Positions 28,031 to 35,662 of a stretch of 40,982 nucleotides of DNA are shown piece after piece. The DNA lies in assembly GCF_000955805.1 (NCBI RefSeq), contig NZ_JYOA01000013.1:111758-152739 (forward strand). The letters run 5' to 3'. How positions within the stretch are numbered: the first letter of the stretch is position 1; each line of letters begins with the position of its first letter. The notes beneath the pieces were generated by a model. The model had not been told where the DNA came from and did not search any database. It saw only the letters and a program-made list of their open reading frames with translations. Origin of the DNA: Pseudomonas sp. 21. Lineage in GTDB: Bacteria; Pseudomonadota; Gammaproteobacteria; Pseudomonadales; Pseudomonadaceae. The translations under genes were made by a program, and so were the position numbers.

Positions 28031-28597
28031 ATGAACCACCTGAAAGACGTGCCGCTGAACAAGGCCTACCTGCTGCTCAACCACGGTCCCAGCACCTTGG
28101 TCACCAGCGAGCATGAAGGCGTCGCCAACGTCATGGCCGCCGCCTGGGTCATGCCACTGGACTTCGATCCGCCCAAGCTGATGCTGGTGTTGGACCGCAA
28201 CACCTGGTCGCGCCACCTGGTGGAAGGCTCGGGCGCCTTCGTCATCCAGCTGCCGACGCGCCAGCAGGCTGAGCTGACCCTGGCGGTGGGCTCGAGCAAC
28301 GGCGGTGAGGGCAACAAGTTCGAGCAGCTGGACATCCGCACTTCCCGTGCGAAGCAGGTCGAGGCGCCGATCGTCGATGGCTGCGTGGCCTACCTGGAAT
28401 GCAAGGTGATCAGCGAGCCGCACAACCAGGAGAAGTACGACCTGTTCATCGCAGAAGTGGTCGCCGCCTACGCCGATGAGCGCGCCTTCTCCAATGGCCG
28501 CTGGCACTTCCCCAGCGACGAGCTGCGCACGATTCATTACCAGGCCGGCGGCGCCTTCTTCGCCACCGGCGAGGCGTTCCAGGTCAGTCGAGGCTGA
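28031..28597 (+). CDS. Flavin-reductase-like (FMN-binding split-barrel) protein
   Basis: A 188-residue member of the flavin reductase/DIM6 group that binds FMN in a split barrel; typical features are the early ANVMAAAWVMPLDFDPPKLMLVL and the late helix-poor C terminus. The exact substrate is unknown, and it lacks an obvious oxygenase partner nearby. GAGGAC lies before the ATG. It follows the bestrophin gene closely and overlaps the convergent CoA-transferase by 14 bp at the 3' end. Confidence 0.85.
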   Translation: MNHLKDVPLNKAYLLLNHGPSTLVTSEHEGVANVMAAAWVMPLDFDPPKLMLVLDRNTWSRHLVEGSGAFVIQLPTRQQAELTLAVGSSNGGEGNKFEQLDIRTSRAKQVEAPIVDGCVAYLECKVISEPHNQEKYDLFIAEVVAAYADERAFSNGRWHFPSDELRTIHYQAGGAFFATGEAFQVSRG

Positions 28598-29969
28598 CCG
28601 GCTGCCAGGCTGCCGGTGACGAGCCCAGCTCGGAAGCCGGCATTTCCCAGTAGAGCGGCGAACCCGCGACCTGCAGTGGCGGACGCAAGCGCCGCGCGTG
28701 CCCCCAGGGTGTCGTCTCGATTCCCGGCGCCAGATCGGCGGTTGTCTCCGCCGCCAGCTCCAGCGACCCCACCGACGAAACTCCCGCCTCCAGCAGGCAT
28801 TGCGCCGTACGCGCCAGTGACAGGCGCCAACGGCTCCCACGGCCGCTACGCCGACGTTCGGCCAACCCGCGCAAGGCAGCTGCGGCGATCAGATAGCCGG
28901 TGGCGTGATCGAGCGCCTGCACCGGCAACGGTACAGGCTTGTCTTCACCCCGCCAGGCGCGCCCTGCCTCGGCGATGCCACTGCTCATCTGCACCAGACT
29001 GTCGAACCCGCGCCTTTCGCTCCAGGGGCCGGACCAGCCATAGGCATTCAGGCTCACATCCACCAGCCCCGGCGCAATCGTCCGCCGTACATCGGCACCG
29101 AACCCCAGGCGATCCAGGGCATCGGCCCGATAGCCGTGCACCAGCACGTCAGCGCTGGCGAGCAGCGCCTGGAAGCGTTCGCGGCCCGCAGGCTGGCGCA
29201 GGTCCAGGCGCGCACAGTGCTTGCCCAGGGTGACTTCCGGCACCACGCCGGGCTCATCCCAGTCCGGCGGATCGATCCGCAGGACCTCGGCGCCAAATCC
29301 GGCGAGGAATCGGGTGGCGATCGGCCCGGCCAGCACACGGGTCAGGTCCAGTACGCGCACGCCGGCCAGCGGGCGCTCGCGGTCGATCTCGATATCCAGG
29401 GAAGGCGCCGACGTCAGCTGGAGATCGCGCAATACCAGGGGTTCGCGGCCAACGGCGATGCCTTGCGGATGCTGTTTCCAGGCCTCCCAGGAGCGCATCT
29501 CGGCCGCACAGCCGCCTTCTTTCACGATCGCGAGTTCCAACTCGCCCGCGTCCCAGTTCGCCACGGCACCTGCAACCCGATCACGATCATTGTCGGTCCC
29601 GAGTACCCGAAGGGCGGCGGCGCGGTGGTGCGGGGCGTTGGTGTGCAGGCGAATCCAGCCGTCGCGGGTGCGGTAGTTGCCGGCAATGGCGTCCCACAGG
29701 TCGGGGGGTGTCCAGCCCTGAGCACGCAAGGAGGTGGAGAACCAGAAGGAAGCCAGCCGGCGGTCCAGGACCAGCGACGCGGCGGCGCCGGAATCCGGCT
29801 CCAGCCATTCGCCCAGCGCCAGCCCCGCACTGGCGATACTGGCGGCGGCCAGTTCGGTGACGAAGAAAGCCGAAGGCAGGGAGCCTTCGCTGCGAAAGGC
29901 CAGGTGACTCAGGCGTTCGGCCTGGCCGCCCAGGGCAATCCAAAGTCGCTCTGCAAGAACGCGCTGCAT
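28584..29969 (-). CDS. Family III CoA-transferase with permuted/duplicated halves
   Basis: A 461-residue CaiB/BaiF-type CoA-transferase. Residues 200-395 are the usual N-terminal core (PLAGVRVLDLTRVLAGPIATRFLAGFGAEV to the post-Asp helix), with the likely catalytic Asp354 in ALDHATGYL. Residues 30-190, placed before this core, look like the part that normally follows it (LPSAFFVTELAAASIASAGL..., then YRTRDGWIRLHTN). The protein is thus rearranged compared with classic CaiB. Substrate unknown. GGAGATAG precedes the ATG at 29969. It stands alone on its strand. Confidence 0.85.
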   Translation of the reverse strand: MQRVLAERLWIALGGQAERLSHLAFRSEGSLPSAFFVTELAAASIASAGLALGEWLEPDSGAAASLVLDRRLASFWFSTSLRAQGWTPPDLWDAIAGNYRTRDGWIRLHTNAPHHRAAALRVLGTDNDRDRVAGAVANWDAGELELAIVKEGGCAAEMRSWEAWKQHPQGIAVGREPLVLRDLQLTSAPSLDIEIDRERPLAGVRVLDLTRVLAGPIATRFLAGFGAEVLRIDPPDWDEPGVVPEVTLGKHCARLDLRQPAGRERFQALLASADVLVHGYRADALDRLGFGADVRRTIAPGLVDVSLNAYGWSGPWSERRGFDSLVQMSSGIAEAGRAWRGEDKPVPLPVQALDHATGYLIAAAALRGLAERRRSGRGSRWRLSLARTAQCLLEAGVSSVGSLELAAETTADLAPGIETTPWGHARRLRPPLQVAGSPLYWEMPASELGSSPAAWQPVSLD

Positions 29970-30051
29970 CTCTATCTCCGCCTTTTCCTTGGAGTTTCAC
30001 CTTAGCCGCGCAGCGTCAGGCGGGCGAGCCGACCTTGGTCGACAGGCAATA

Positions 30052-30077
30052 AAAAGCCCGCAATCAAGCGGGCTTTT
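30052..30077. terminator. Bidirectional rho-independent terminator
   Basis: AAAAGCCCGC-AATCAA-GCGGGCTTTT, a perfect 10-bp stem with A and T flanks that work on both strands. It lies upstream of the CoA-transferase start and beyond the 3' end of the lipoprotein gene (30196), so it most likely serves the minus-strand lipoprotein transcript. Confidence 0.8.
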
Positions 30078-30195
30078 CGATGGGGAGCTAATCCTTTAGC
30101 TGGTTTTCATCCTCTGCCCCGCGGTGTGAAAAAAACGTGAAGCGAGGGTCGGCCGAAACATTTTTTTGGAGAGCGCATTCTCTGGAGACTGGAGC

Positions 30196-30576
30196 TCAGC
30201 TCGAATAGTCCAGCGCGGTCCAGACGCGGCTGAGCCCATCGCTGATCTGGCAGCTCGACAGGTCGTCCGCTTCGCCCCGCGAAGACAGGCGCACGGTGGA
30301 GTCGCCCTCGCCTTCGGTCAGCCACTGCAGACGGCCACAGTTGGGCGTGTCGATCACGTAGCTGGCGGCGATGGACGAGCGCTCCTTCGGCAGGCGGATG
30401 GCATCGCGCACCGTGCCGCGCTCCTCGATGCGCTTGCCGTCGGCCACCAGCACGGCCCAGGCCTCCTTGCCCTCGATGATGAGGTAGGCGCCATTGGCGC
30501 GCGGGACGTCCGCCTGGGGCTGGGCACAGCCCGCCAGCATCGCCACACCTGCGCAAAGCATCAGTTTCTGCAGCAT
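30196..30576 (-). CDS. Small lipoprotein, unknown function
   Basis: A 126-residue predicted lipoprotein: a type II signal peptide with lipobox LAGC and lipidated Cys17, then a soluble domain with two more cysteines (TPNCGRLQW, LSSCQIS) that could form a disulphide in the periplasm. The second ATG (30576) is preferred: AGGAG lies 8 nt before it but only 2 nt before the ATG at 30582. No known domain recognised. It is divergent from the 104-residue gene at 30800. Confidence 0.8.
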   Translation of the reverse strand: MLQKLMLCAGVAMLAGCAQPQADVPRANGAYLIIEGKEAWAVLVADGKRIEERGTVRDAIRLPKERSSIAASYVIDTPNCGRLQWLTEGEGDSTVRLSSRGEADDLSSCQISDGLSRVWTALDYSS

Positions 30577-30673
30577 CGCCATCGCTCCTGTTCTTCGAAG
30601 AGTGCCCGCCAGGCCAGTGGCGACGGGCACTTCAGGGTTTCTGTCAGACCGCGAGAGAGATACTAGGAGAAAA

Positions 30674-30693
30674 TACTGTTCATGCATACAGTA
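30674..30693. promoter_or_regulatory. LexA-like SOS box
   Basis: TACTGTTCATGCATACAGTA fits CTG-N10-CAG with perfect TACTG/CAGTA flanks and matches 16 of 20 bases of the E. coli consensus. It lies 107 bp before the 30800 gene and 98 bp before the lipoprotein start, in an AT-rich stretch. Confidence 0.6.
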
Positions 30694-30799
30694 TTTTGCG
30701 AAAATTTTTTAAACCTCGACGAAAGGCCACAGTCCATTGGCTTACGTCGATCACCTCGGATCACAGAGCATGGGCCAGACCCCCATTGAGGAGCACACG

Positions 30800-31114
30800 A
30801 TGGTGAGCATCCATCAGCTGAAATACACCGTGAACCACATGGCCATCGAGGAAGTCAGCGAGGCCGTGTCGGAACTGCTGCTGGAGGGGTTGGTCACAGA
30901 GGGCAAGACGCCCTTCAGCCGCACCCACTTCAACGTGTGTTTCGCGGAAATCGAGGCCCTGATGCAGCGCGCCGGCTATCACCGGCCGCTGGATGTGGTG
31001 GGCTACCAGGGCCAGGCCTACGCCATGTTCGATCCCAGCCGCTGGGACGCTGTGGAAGTCCTGCGCTGGCTGAAGGAGTACGTCGAGGAATCGAAGGCGG
31101 TCAGCACCGCCTGA
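30800..31114 (+). CDS. Hypothetical protein, 104 residues, downstream of an SOS-like box
   Basis: Unrecognised soluble protein. The N-terminal helix-rich part (IEEVSEAVSELLLEGLVTEG) is followed by an alpha+beta segment and a C-terminal helix (AVEVLRWLKEYVEE). The ATG at 30800 is chosen for its AGGAG six bases upstream (30789-30793); an in-frame start at 30737 has none. A LexA-like box at 30674-30693 lies upstream, so DNA-damage control is possible. Confidence 0.7.
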   Translation: MVSIHQLKYTVNHMAIEEVSEAVSELLLEGLVTEGKTPFSRTHFNVCFAEIEALMQRAGYHRPLDVVGYQGQAYAMFDPSRWDAVEVLRWLKEYVEESKAVSTA

Positions 31115-31226
31115 ACGCGCGGGCTTTTTCGCAGGTCGCGGTTGCGGGAGCAGCGACTTGCGAAGGCCCACCCGGCGCACTAATGTCCCTTGCACTTTTC
31201 CCGCTTGCCGAATCAAGGACGATTCC

Positions 31227-31412
31227 ATGAGCGACTCCTCCTCCGACGACAGCTGGCTCTGGGCCTACCGCAAACTCCGTAGCTGGGATGTGGGCCGGGT
31301 GAGCTCCGCGTTTCTCGCGACACTCTTCCACTGGCGTGGCGATACCGGGCTGTTCTACAGCCACGGCGGCCTGCGCAAATCCCGCCTGACCCGTGACGAC
31401 CTGATCGACTGA
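31227..31412 (+). CDS. Small hypothetical protein, 61 residues
   Basis: Short, basic, tryptophan-containing protein (DDSWLWAYRKLRSWDVGRVSS) with no membrane segment. AAGGAC lies 7 nt before the ATG, and codon third positions are G/C-rich like the neighbours, which supports it as a gene. It ends 6 bp before the convergent gene at 31419. Function not recognised. Confidence 0.55.
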   Translation: MSDSSSDDSWLWAYRKLRSWDVGRVSSAFLATLFHWRGDTGLFYSHGGLRKSRLTRDDLID

Positions 31413-31418
31413 TCCGGC

Positions 31419-31784
31419 CTACTGCTGCTGGTAATAGCCATTGCCGCGCGGATAGACCGCGCCGTTGGGGTATTCGATGCTCTGCCGGATGCCACCGCTG
31501 CCCTGGTCGATGATCACCGTGCCCGAGCGCGTCTCGCCGTAGCCGCGCGGCACCTGCACACCGCCATAACCGTCATTGCGCTGCCAGCTGGAGGAGCTCT
31601 CCACGCTGCCGCTCGCACCCGGACTGATGTATATGCGCTGGATCACCGGCGGCGATTGCTGCCATTGGGGCTGACCCTGGTAGTTCTGCTGGGACTGCCT
31701 TGGCTGCGTGGAAAACTGCTGCGCGTAGACGGGTAACGCCAGGGCACAACAGGCGATGGCCCCGACGACTCTGAGACCGAGCAT
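31419..31784 (-). CDS. Secreted Gln/Gly-rich small protein
   Basis: A 121-residue exported protein: signal peptide MLGLRVVGAIACCALALPVYA with cleavage before QQF, then a low-complexity Gln-, Ser- and Gly-rich mature part (QQNYQGQPQWQQS, YGGVQVPRGYGE, PRGNGYYQQQ). GGGAGA lies 6 nt before the ATG at 31784; an upstream in-frame extension would spoil the signal peptide. Periplasmic or outer-membrane associated; function unknown. Confidence 0.75.
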   Translation of the reverse strand: MLGLRVVGAIACCALALPVYAQQFSTQPRQSQQNYQGQPQWQQSPPVIQRIYISPGASGSVESSSSWQRNDGYGGVQVPRGYGETRSGTVIIDQGSGGIRQSIEYPNGAVYPRGNGYYQQQ

Positions 31785-32220
31785 GGCGATCTCCCGAATA
31801 GTGGAAAGGCTCCAGCTTACCAAGCCTCGCCGCTCAGTGCAGGACGCTGCGATAAATCGTTATAAATCATAACGATAATGACGCTTTATAATGTTGAATA
31901 TGCGAATCAAGCACTCTTACGTGCCGCGTTGCGGTCCTTCCTCAAACGATTGCCTCATCCTTTGCTGAAACAACCTGATAGCGTTGACTCTTAAAGTCAT
32001 TTATAGATTATTTTATCCTTTAAAAACAAAAAGATAGGTAACTCTTCTAAAGCATCAGGAGAGGTAGAGCAGGCCTGTTGCGAAGCGTTCCCGGCAGGCG
32101 CAAGGCACAGCGGCCCAACTATCGCCTCCATCCGGGCAATCGCCCCTTGCCATTCCATTGCCACGATTGGCATTTCTTTCTCAATCAGTAAGATGCAGCG
32201 ACTTTCGTAAGGAACGCCTC
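31785..32220. other. AT-rich gene-free stretch with a perfect dyad
   Basis: 436 bp without a credible gene. GC content drops sharply at 31850-32040. It contains the perfect dyad ATCGTTAT-AAATC-ATAACGAT (31856-31876), operator-like in size. The remainder up to the endA start shows no clear signal beyond a weak purine-rich ribosome site (GTAAGGAACGCCTC) before 32221. Confidence 0.6.
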
Positions 32221-32934
32221 ATGTTCGGACGCTGCCTGACCCTGCTGCTGATCCTCGCCATTCCCACCGTCGCCTCCGCCGCCGCCCCGCGCACCTTCGA
32301 GGAAGCCAAGAAAGTCGGGCGCAAGCTGTATGCCCGCCAATCGGTGGAGTTCTACTGCGGCTGCCGCTACAACGGCACCAAGGTCGACCTGAAGAGCTGC
32401 GGCTACACCCCGCGCAAGAATGCCAACCGGGCCTCGCGCATCGAGTGGGAACACATCGTCCCCGCCTGGGTGATCGGCCATCAGCGCCAGTGCTGGCAGA
32501 GCGGCGGGCGCAAGAACTGCTCGCGCAATGACCGGGTGTACCAGAAGGCCGAGGCCGACCTGCACAACCTGGTGCCGAGCATCGGTGAAGTGAACGGTGA
32601 TCGGAACAACTTCAGCTTCGGCTGGCTGCAACAGAAGCCCTCGCAGTACGGCGCCTGCCCGATGGTCGTGGACTTCAAGGCACGCAAGGCCATGCCGCGC
32701 CCGCAGATTCGCGGCATGATCGCCCGCACCTACTTCTACATGAGCGACCGCTACGGCCTGAGGCTGTCCAACCAGGACCGCCAGCTGTTCACCGCCTGGA
32801 GCAAGCAGTACCCGGTGGAAGTCTGGGAACGCCAGCGCAACCAGATGGTTGGTTGCGTCATGGGCTGGGGCAACCCCTACGTCGGCCCGATCGAAACCGA
32901 CCGCTGCCCGGCGCCGAAAGTGGCCAGGCGCTGA
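32221..32934 (+). CDS. endA: Secreted endonuclease I (EndA family)
   Basis: A 237-residue nonspecific DNA endonuclease of the Endonuclease_1 family, exported to the periplasm or medium. The signal peptide is residues 1-20 (LTLLLILAIPTVASA). The beta-beta-alpha-metal catalytic core includes EWEHIVPAW with His78, and DLHNLVPSIGEVNGDRNNF with the metal-binding Asn. Multiple cysteines suggest disulphides. The ATG at 32221 gives a clean signal peptide and AAGGAA lies 8 nt upstream. Confidence 0.93.
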   Translation: MFGRCLTLLLILAIPTVASAAAPRTFEEAKKVGRKLYARQSVEFYCGCRYNGTKVDLKSCGYTPRKNANRASRIEWEHIVPAWVIGHQRQCWQSGGRKNCSRNDRVYQKAEADLHNLVPSIGEVNGDRNNFSFGWLQQKPSQYGACPMVVDFKARKAMPRPQIRGMIARTYFYMSDRYGLRLSNQDRQLFTAWSKQYPVEVWERQRNQMVGCVMGWGNPYVGPIETDRCPAPKVARR

Positions 32935-33023
32935 AGCCTGGCGACAGAGGCAAGCGCCAGCAGTAGACTCCGACAGCCGTCCCGCTGTGACGAGCCTACC
33001 TTTATCTGTCTGGAGTACGCAGC

Positions 33024-33530
33024 ATGTCCCTCTCGATCTACCAGGCTTCCGTTCCGGTCTTCATCCGCATGCTCGGCAACCTCTCGGTGATCCTCACCAA
33101 GGCTGCCGCCCACGCCGAAGCCAAGTCCATCGATCCTTCCGTCCTGATCAACGCCCGCCTCGCCCCGGACATGTTCGCCCTGGCGCGCCAGGTGCAGATT
33201 GCCTCGGACTCCGCCAAGGGTGCCGGCGCGCGCCTGGCCGGCGTGGAAGTGCCGAGCTACGCCGATGACGAAACGACCTTCGACGAGCTGCAGGCACGCA
33301 TCGCCAAGACCGTCGAGTTCCTCAAGACCCTCAAGCCCGAGCAGTTTGAAGGCGCCGAAGACCGCACCATCGAACTGAAGCTGCGCACCCGCGAAGTCAG
33401 CTTCAAGGGCTCGGATTTCCTGCTCGGCTTCGTCAATCCGAACTTCTATTTCCACATCACCACCGCCTACGACATCCTCCGCCACAACGGCGTGGAAGTC
33501 GGCAAGATGGACTACCTGGGCGGCGTCTGA
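33024..33530 (+). CDS. DUF1993 family protein
   Basis: A 168-residue DUF1993 protein, a four-helix bundle related to DinB-like folds; the start MSLSIYQASVPVFIRMLGNLS and ending FHITTAYDILRHNGVEVGKMDYLGG are typical. No activity is known for the family. Well-formed ORF with TCTGGAG upstream. It is followed by a GC hairpin (33538-33560) shared with the convergent Lrp gene. Confidence 0.88.
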   Translation: MSLSIYQASVPVFIRMLGNLSVILTKAAAHAEAKSIDPSVLINARLAPDMFALARQVQIASDSAKGAGARLAGVEVPSYADDETTFDELQARIAKTVEFLKTLKPEQFEGAEDRTIELKLRTREVSFKGSDFLLGFVNPNFYFHITTAYDILRHNGVEVGKMDYLGGV

Positions 33531-33537
33531 TCGCCCC

Positions 33538-33560
33538 GGGCGCCGGCCTCCCCGGCGCCC
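33538..33560. terminator. GC-rich hairpin between convergent genes
   Basis: GGGCGCCGG-cctcc-CCGGCGCCC, a 9-bp perfect stem between the DUF1993 and Lrp/AsnC stop codons, without a T-run. Confidence 0.55.
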
Positions 33561-33561
33561 T

Positions 33562-34035
33562 TCAGCCGCGCGGCAGCGGCAGCGTGGTGGTGGACTTGAT
33601 CTCCGAGAGTGCCACGATGGAGTTGATCTCCTGGACCCCCGGCACCTGGGACAGCCGCTCGAAGAAGAAGCGCTCATACGCCTCCACATCCTCCGTGACG
33701 ATGCGCAACATGAAGTCCACGGCCCCCATCAGCACATGGCACTCCAGCACCTCGGGAAACGCCTCCATGGCCTGCGCGAAATCCGTCAGATGATTGCGCC
33801 CGTGGGCGTTGAGCTTCACCTGGGCAAATATCTGGGTGTTCAGGCCGATCTTCTTGCGATCCAGCAAGGTCACCTGCTTGCGGATCACCCCTTCTTCCTT
33901 CAACCGCTGAATCCGCCGCCAGCACGGCGACTGGGACAGGCCGATGCGCTCGGCGATCTCCGCCGTGGAAAGAGTGGCCTCCTCCTGCAGCAGGGCGAGG
34001 ATCTTGCGGTCATGGGCATCCAGTGAAACGGGCAT
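33562..34035 (-). CDS. Lrp/AsnC-family transcriptional regulator
   Basis: A 157-residue feast/famine regulator: the N-terminal HTH (residues 5-60; TLSTAEIAERIGLSQSPCWRRIQRLKEEGVI) is followed by an RAM/ACT ligand-binding domain (about 70-145). Cognate amino acid unknown. A dyad AATGATTC-N18-GAATCATT (34037-34070) just upstream of its own start suggests autoregulation. The divergent neighbour is an ACT-like protein. Confidence 0.92.
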   Translation of the reverse strand: MPVSLDAHDRKILALLQEEATLSTAEIAERIGLSQSPCWRRIQRLKEEGVIRKQVTLLDRKKIGLNTQIFAQVKLNAHGRNHLTDFAQAMEAFPEVLECHVLMGAVDFMLRIVTEDVEAYERFFFERLSQVPGVQEINSIVALSEIKSTTTLPLPRG

Positions 34036-34036
34036 A

Positions 34037-34070
34037 AATGATTCGCCTTGGACAAATTCGGAGAATCATT
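34037..34070. promoter_or_regulatory. Candidate Lrp/AsnC autoregulatory site
   Basis: AATGATTC (34037-34044) N18 GAATCATT (34063-34070) is a perfect 8-bp inverted repeat that starts right beside the regulator's start codon, in the divergent gap. Confidence 0.55.
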
Positions 34071-34167
34071 AATGCATACATTCCCGTCTCATGGCCAAAA
34101 ACAGGCAAATAAATCCCCTGCACGGGCCGCAGAATATCCGTCACCTCTCCTGCACCGGCCAGCCGTC

Positions 34168-34503
34168 ATGACGCTCCCTGCTCTCCATCTCGTCGAATTC
34201 CCCCTGGATCAACGGGACCGCCCGGTTCCCACCGAAACGGCCGCCGACGTGCGCTACCTGATCCGCGCCGAAATCGATGCCGACATCCTCTGCCGCCTGC
34301 TGAACCAGTTCGCACTCCAGGGCCACGTCCCGGCCGAGGTCGAGTCCTCGCGCCGGGAGGACTGGATGGACATCGCCCTGCGAGTGAACACCCTGCCGCG
34401 CTACCGTGCCGAGGTAATAGCGCAGCGTATGCGCGGCATGGTCAGCGTGTGCTCCGTCGATCTACACGTACAGGGTGCCGAAACTGTCCTTTCAGCGACA
34501 TAA
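34168..34503 (+). CDS. Small ACT-like domain protein
   Basis: A 111-residue protein. Residues 25-100 follow the beta-alpha-beta-beta-alpha-beta order of an ACT domain: VRYLIRAEIDADILCRLLNQFALQG, then the strand WMDIALRVN, then a helix and the closing VSVCSVDLHV. ACT domains bind amino acids; this stand-alone form resembles the small regulatory subunits of acetohydroxyacid synthase but has no catalytic partner here. No convincing ribosome site; the ATG at 34168 is chosen because the domain starts soon after. It is divergent from the Lrp/AsnC gene. Confidence 0.65.
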   Translation: MTLPALHLVEFPLDQRDRPVPTETAADVRYLIRAEIDADILCRLLNQFALQGHVPAEVESSRREDWMDIALRVNTLPRYRAEVIAQRMRGMVSVCSVDLHVQGAETVLSAT

Positions 34504-34601
34504 GCTGGCTTTCTGGCGTTAGCCGGCACACCCCCCGGGGCTTAGAGTGCGAGCCTGACCCTAGCGGTCTTTCACACACAACAACGATGAGAGATGTGCC
34601 C

Positions 34602-35600
34602 ATGGCTCGCCCACGCCTGCTCCCCGACAACTTCACCCTGGCATTGATCGCCACCGTGACCGTTGCCAGCCTGCTGCCCTGCGAAGGCACCGCTGCCGTC
34701 GTCTTCGGCTGGATCACCAACCTGGGCATCGCGCTGCTGTTCTTCCTCCACGGTGCGAAGCTGTCGCGCCAGGCGATCATCGCCGGCGCCACCCACTGGC
34801 GCCTGCACCTGCTGATCTTCTCCTGCACCTTCATCCTCTTTCCCCTGCTCGGCCTGGCGCTCAAGCCGGTGCTGTCGCCCCTGGTAACCCCGGACCTGTA
34901 CCTGGGCATGCTCTACCTCTGCGCCCTGCCCGCCACCGTGCAATCCGCGATTGCCTTCACTTCGCTGGCAAGAGGCAACATCCCGGCGGCCATTTGCAGC
35001 GCATCGGCCTCCAGCCTGCTGGGCGTGTTCGTCACCCCGCTGCTGGTGCAACTGCTGATCGGCGCCCATGGCGATACCGGGATGTCGACGCTGGATGCCA
35101 TCGGCAAGATCACCCTGCAACTGCTGGTGCCCTTCGTGGCCGGCCAACTGCTGCGCCCGTGGATCGGCGCCTGGGTTGAACGCCACAAGCCGGTGCTGCG
35201 CTATGTGGACCAGGGCTCGATCCTGCTGGTGGTCTACACCGCCTTCAGTGCTGCGGTCATCCAGGGCCTGTGGCACCAGGTTCCGCTGCCGGCATTGGCC
35301 GGCCTGGTCGTCGCCTGCTGCGTGCTGCTGGCACTGGCGCTGGTCGCTACCAACCTGCTGGGACGCTGGCTGGGCTTCCCCCTGGAGGACCGGATCACCA
35401 TCATCTTCTGCGGCTCGAAGAAAAGCCTGGCCACCGGCGTACCGATGGCCTCGGTGCTGTTCGCCAGCAGCACCGTGGGCGTGATCCTGCTGCCGCTGAT
35501 GCTGTTCCACCAGATCCAGCTGATGGTCTGTGCCGTGCTTGCCCAGCGCTATTCGCAACGCCAGGAAGACGGCCACGCCTCGCTGGAGCGCAGTAACTGA
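34602..35600 (+). CDS. SBF-like (bile acid:sodium symporter family) transporter
   Basis: A 332-residue inner-membrane protein of the SBF-like/YocS group, about ten transmembrane helices (ALIATVTVASLLP, LGIALLFFLHGAK, LYLGMLYLCALPATVQSAIAF and others). The conserved motif ITIIFCGSKKSLATGVPMASVLF is near residues 268-290. The substrate is not bile acid in soil bacteria; pantothenate, pyruvate or organic anions are possible. The ATG at 34602 is preferred over 34587 because GAGAGA lies 7-8 nt before it. Well-formed terminator downstream. Confidence 0.88.
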   Translation: MARPRLLPDNFTLALIATVTVASLLPCEGTAAVVFGWITNLGIALLFFLHGAKLSRQAIIAGATHWRLHLLIFSCTFILFPLLGLALKPVLSPLVTPDLYLGMLYLCALPATVQSAIAFTSLARGNIPAAICSASASSLLGVFVTPLLVQLLIGAHGDTGMSTLDAIGKITLQLLVPFVAGQLLRPWIGAWVERHKPVLRYVDQGSILLVVYTAFSAAVIQGLWHQVPLPALAGLVVACCVLLALALVATNLLGRWLGFPLEDRITIIFCGSKKSLATGVPMASVLFASSTVGVILLPLMLFHQIQLMVCAVLAQRYSQRQEDGHASLERSN

Positions 35601-35614
35601 CGGTCTGATGCCCA

Positions 35615-35649
35615 CAAAAAAGCCGGTGCATCTGCACCGGCTTTTTGTT
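35615..35649. terminator. Bidirectional rho-independent terminator
   Basis: AAAAAAGCCGGTGCA-TC-TGCACCGGCTTTTTG, a perfect 10-bp stem with A and T flanks. It serves both the transporter (plus) and glutathione reductase (minus). Confidence 0.9.
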
Positions 35650-35662
35650 GCCACCTTCGTCG

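Noticed and set aside
32000..32200. Possible small gene in the AT-rich gap before endA
   Set aside because: No start with a ribosome site and no consistent coding bias.
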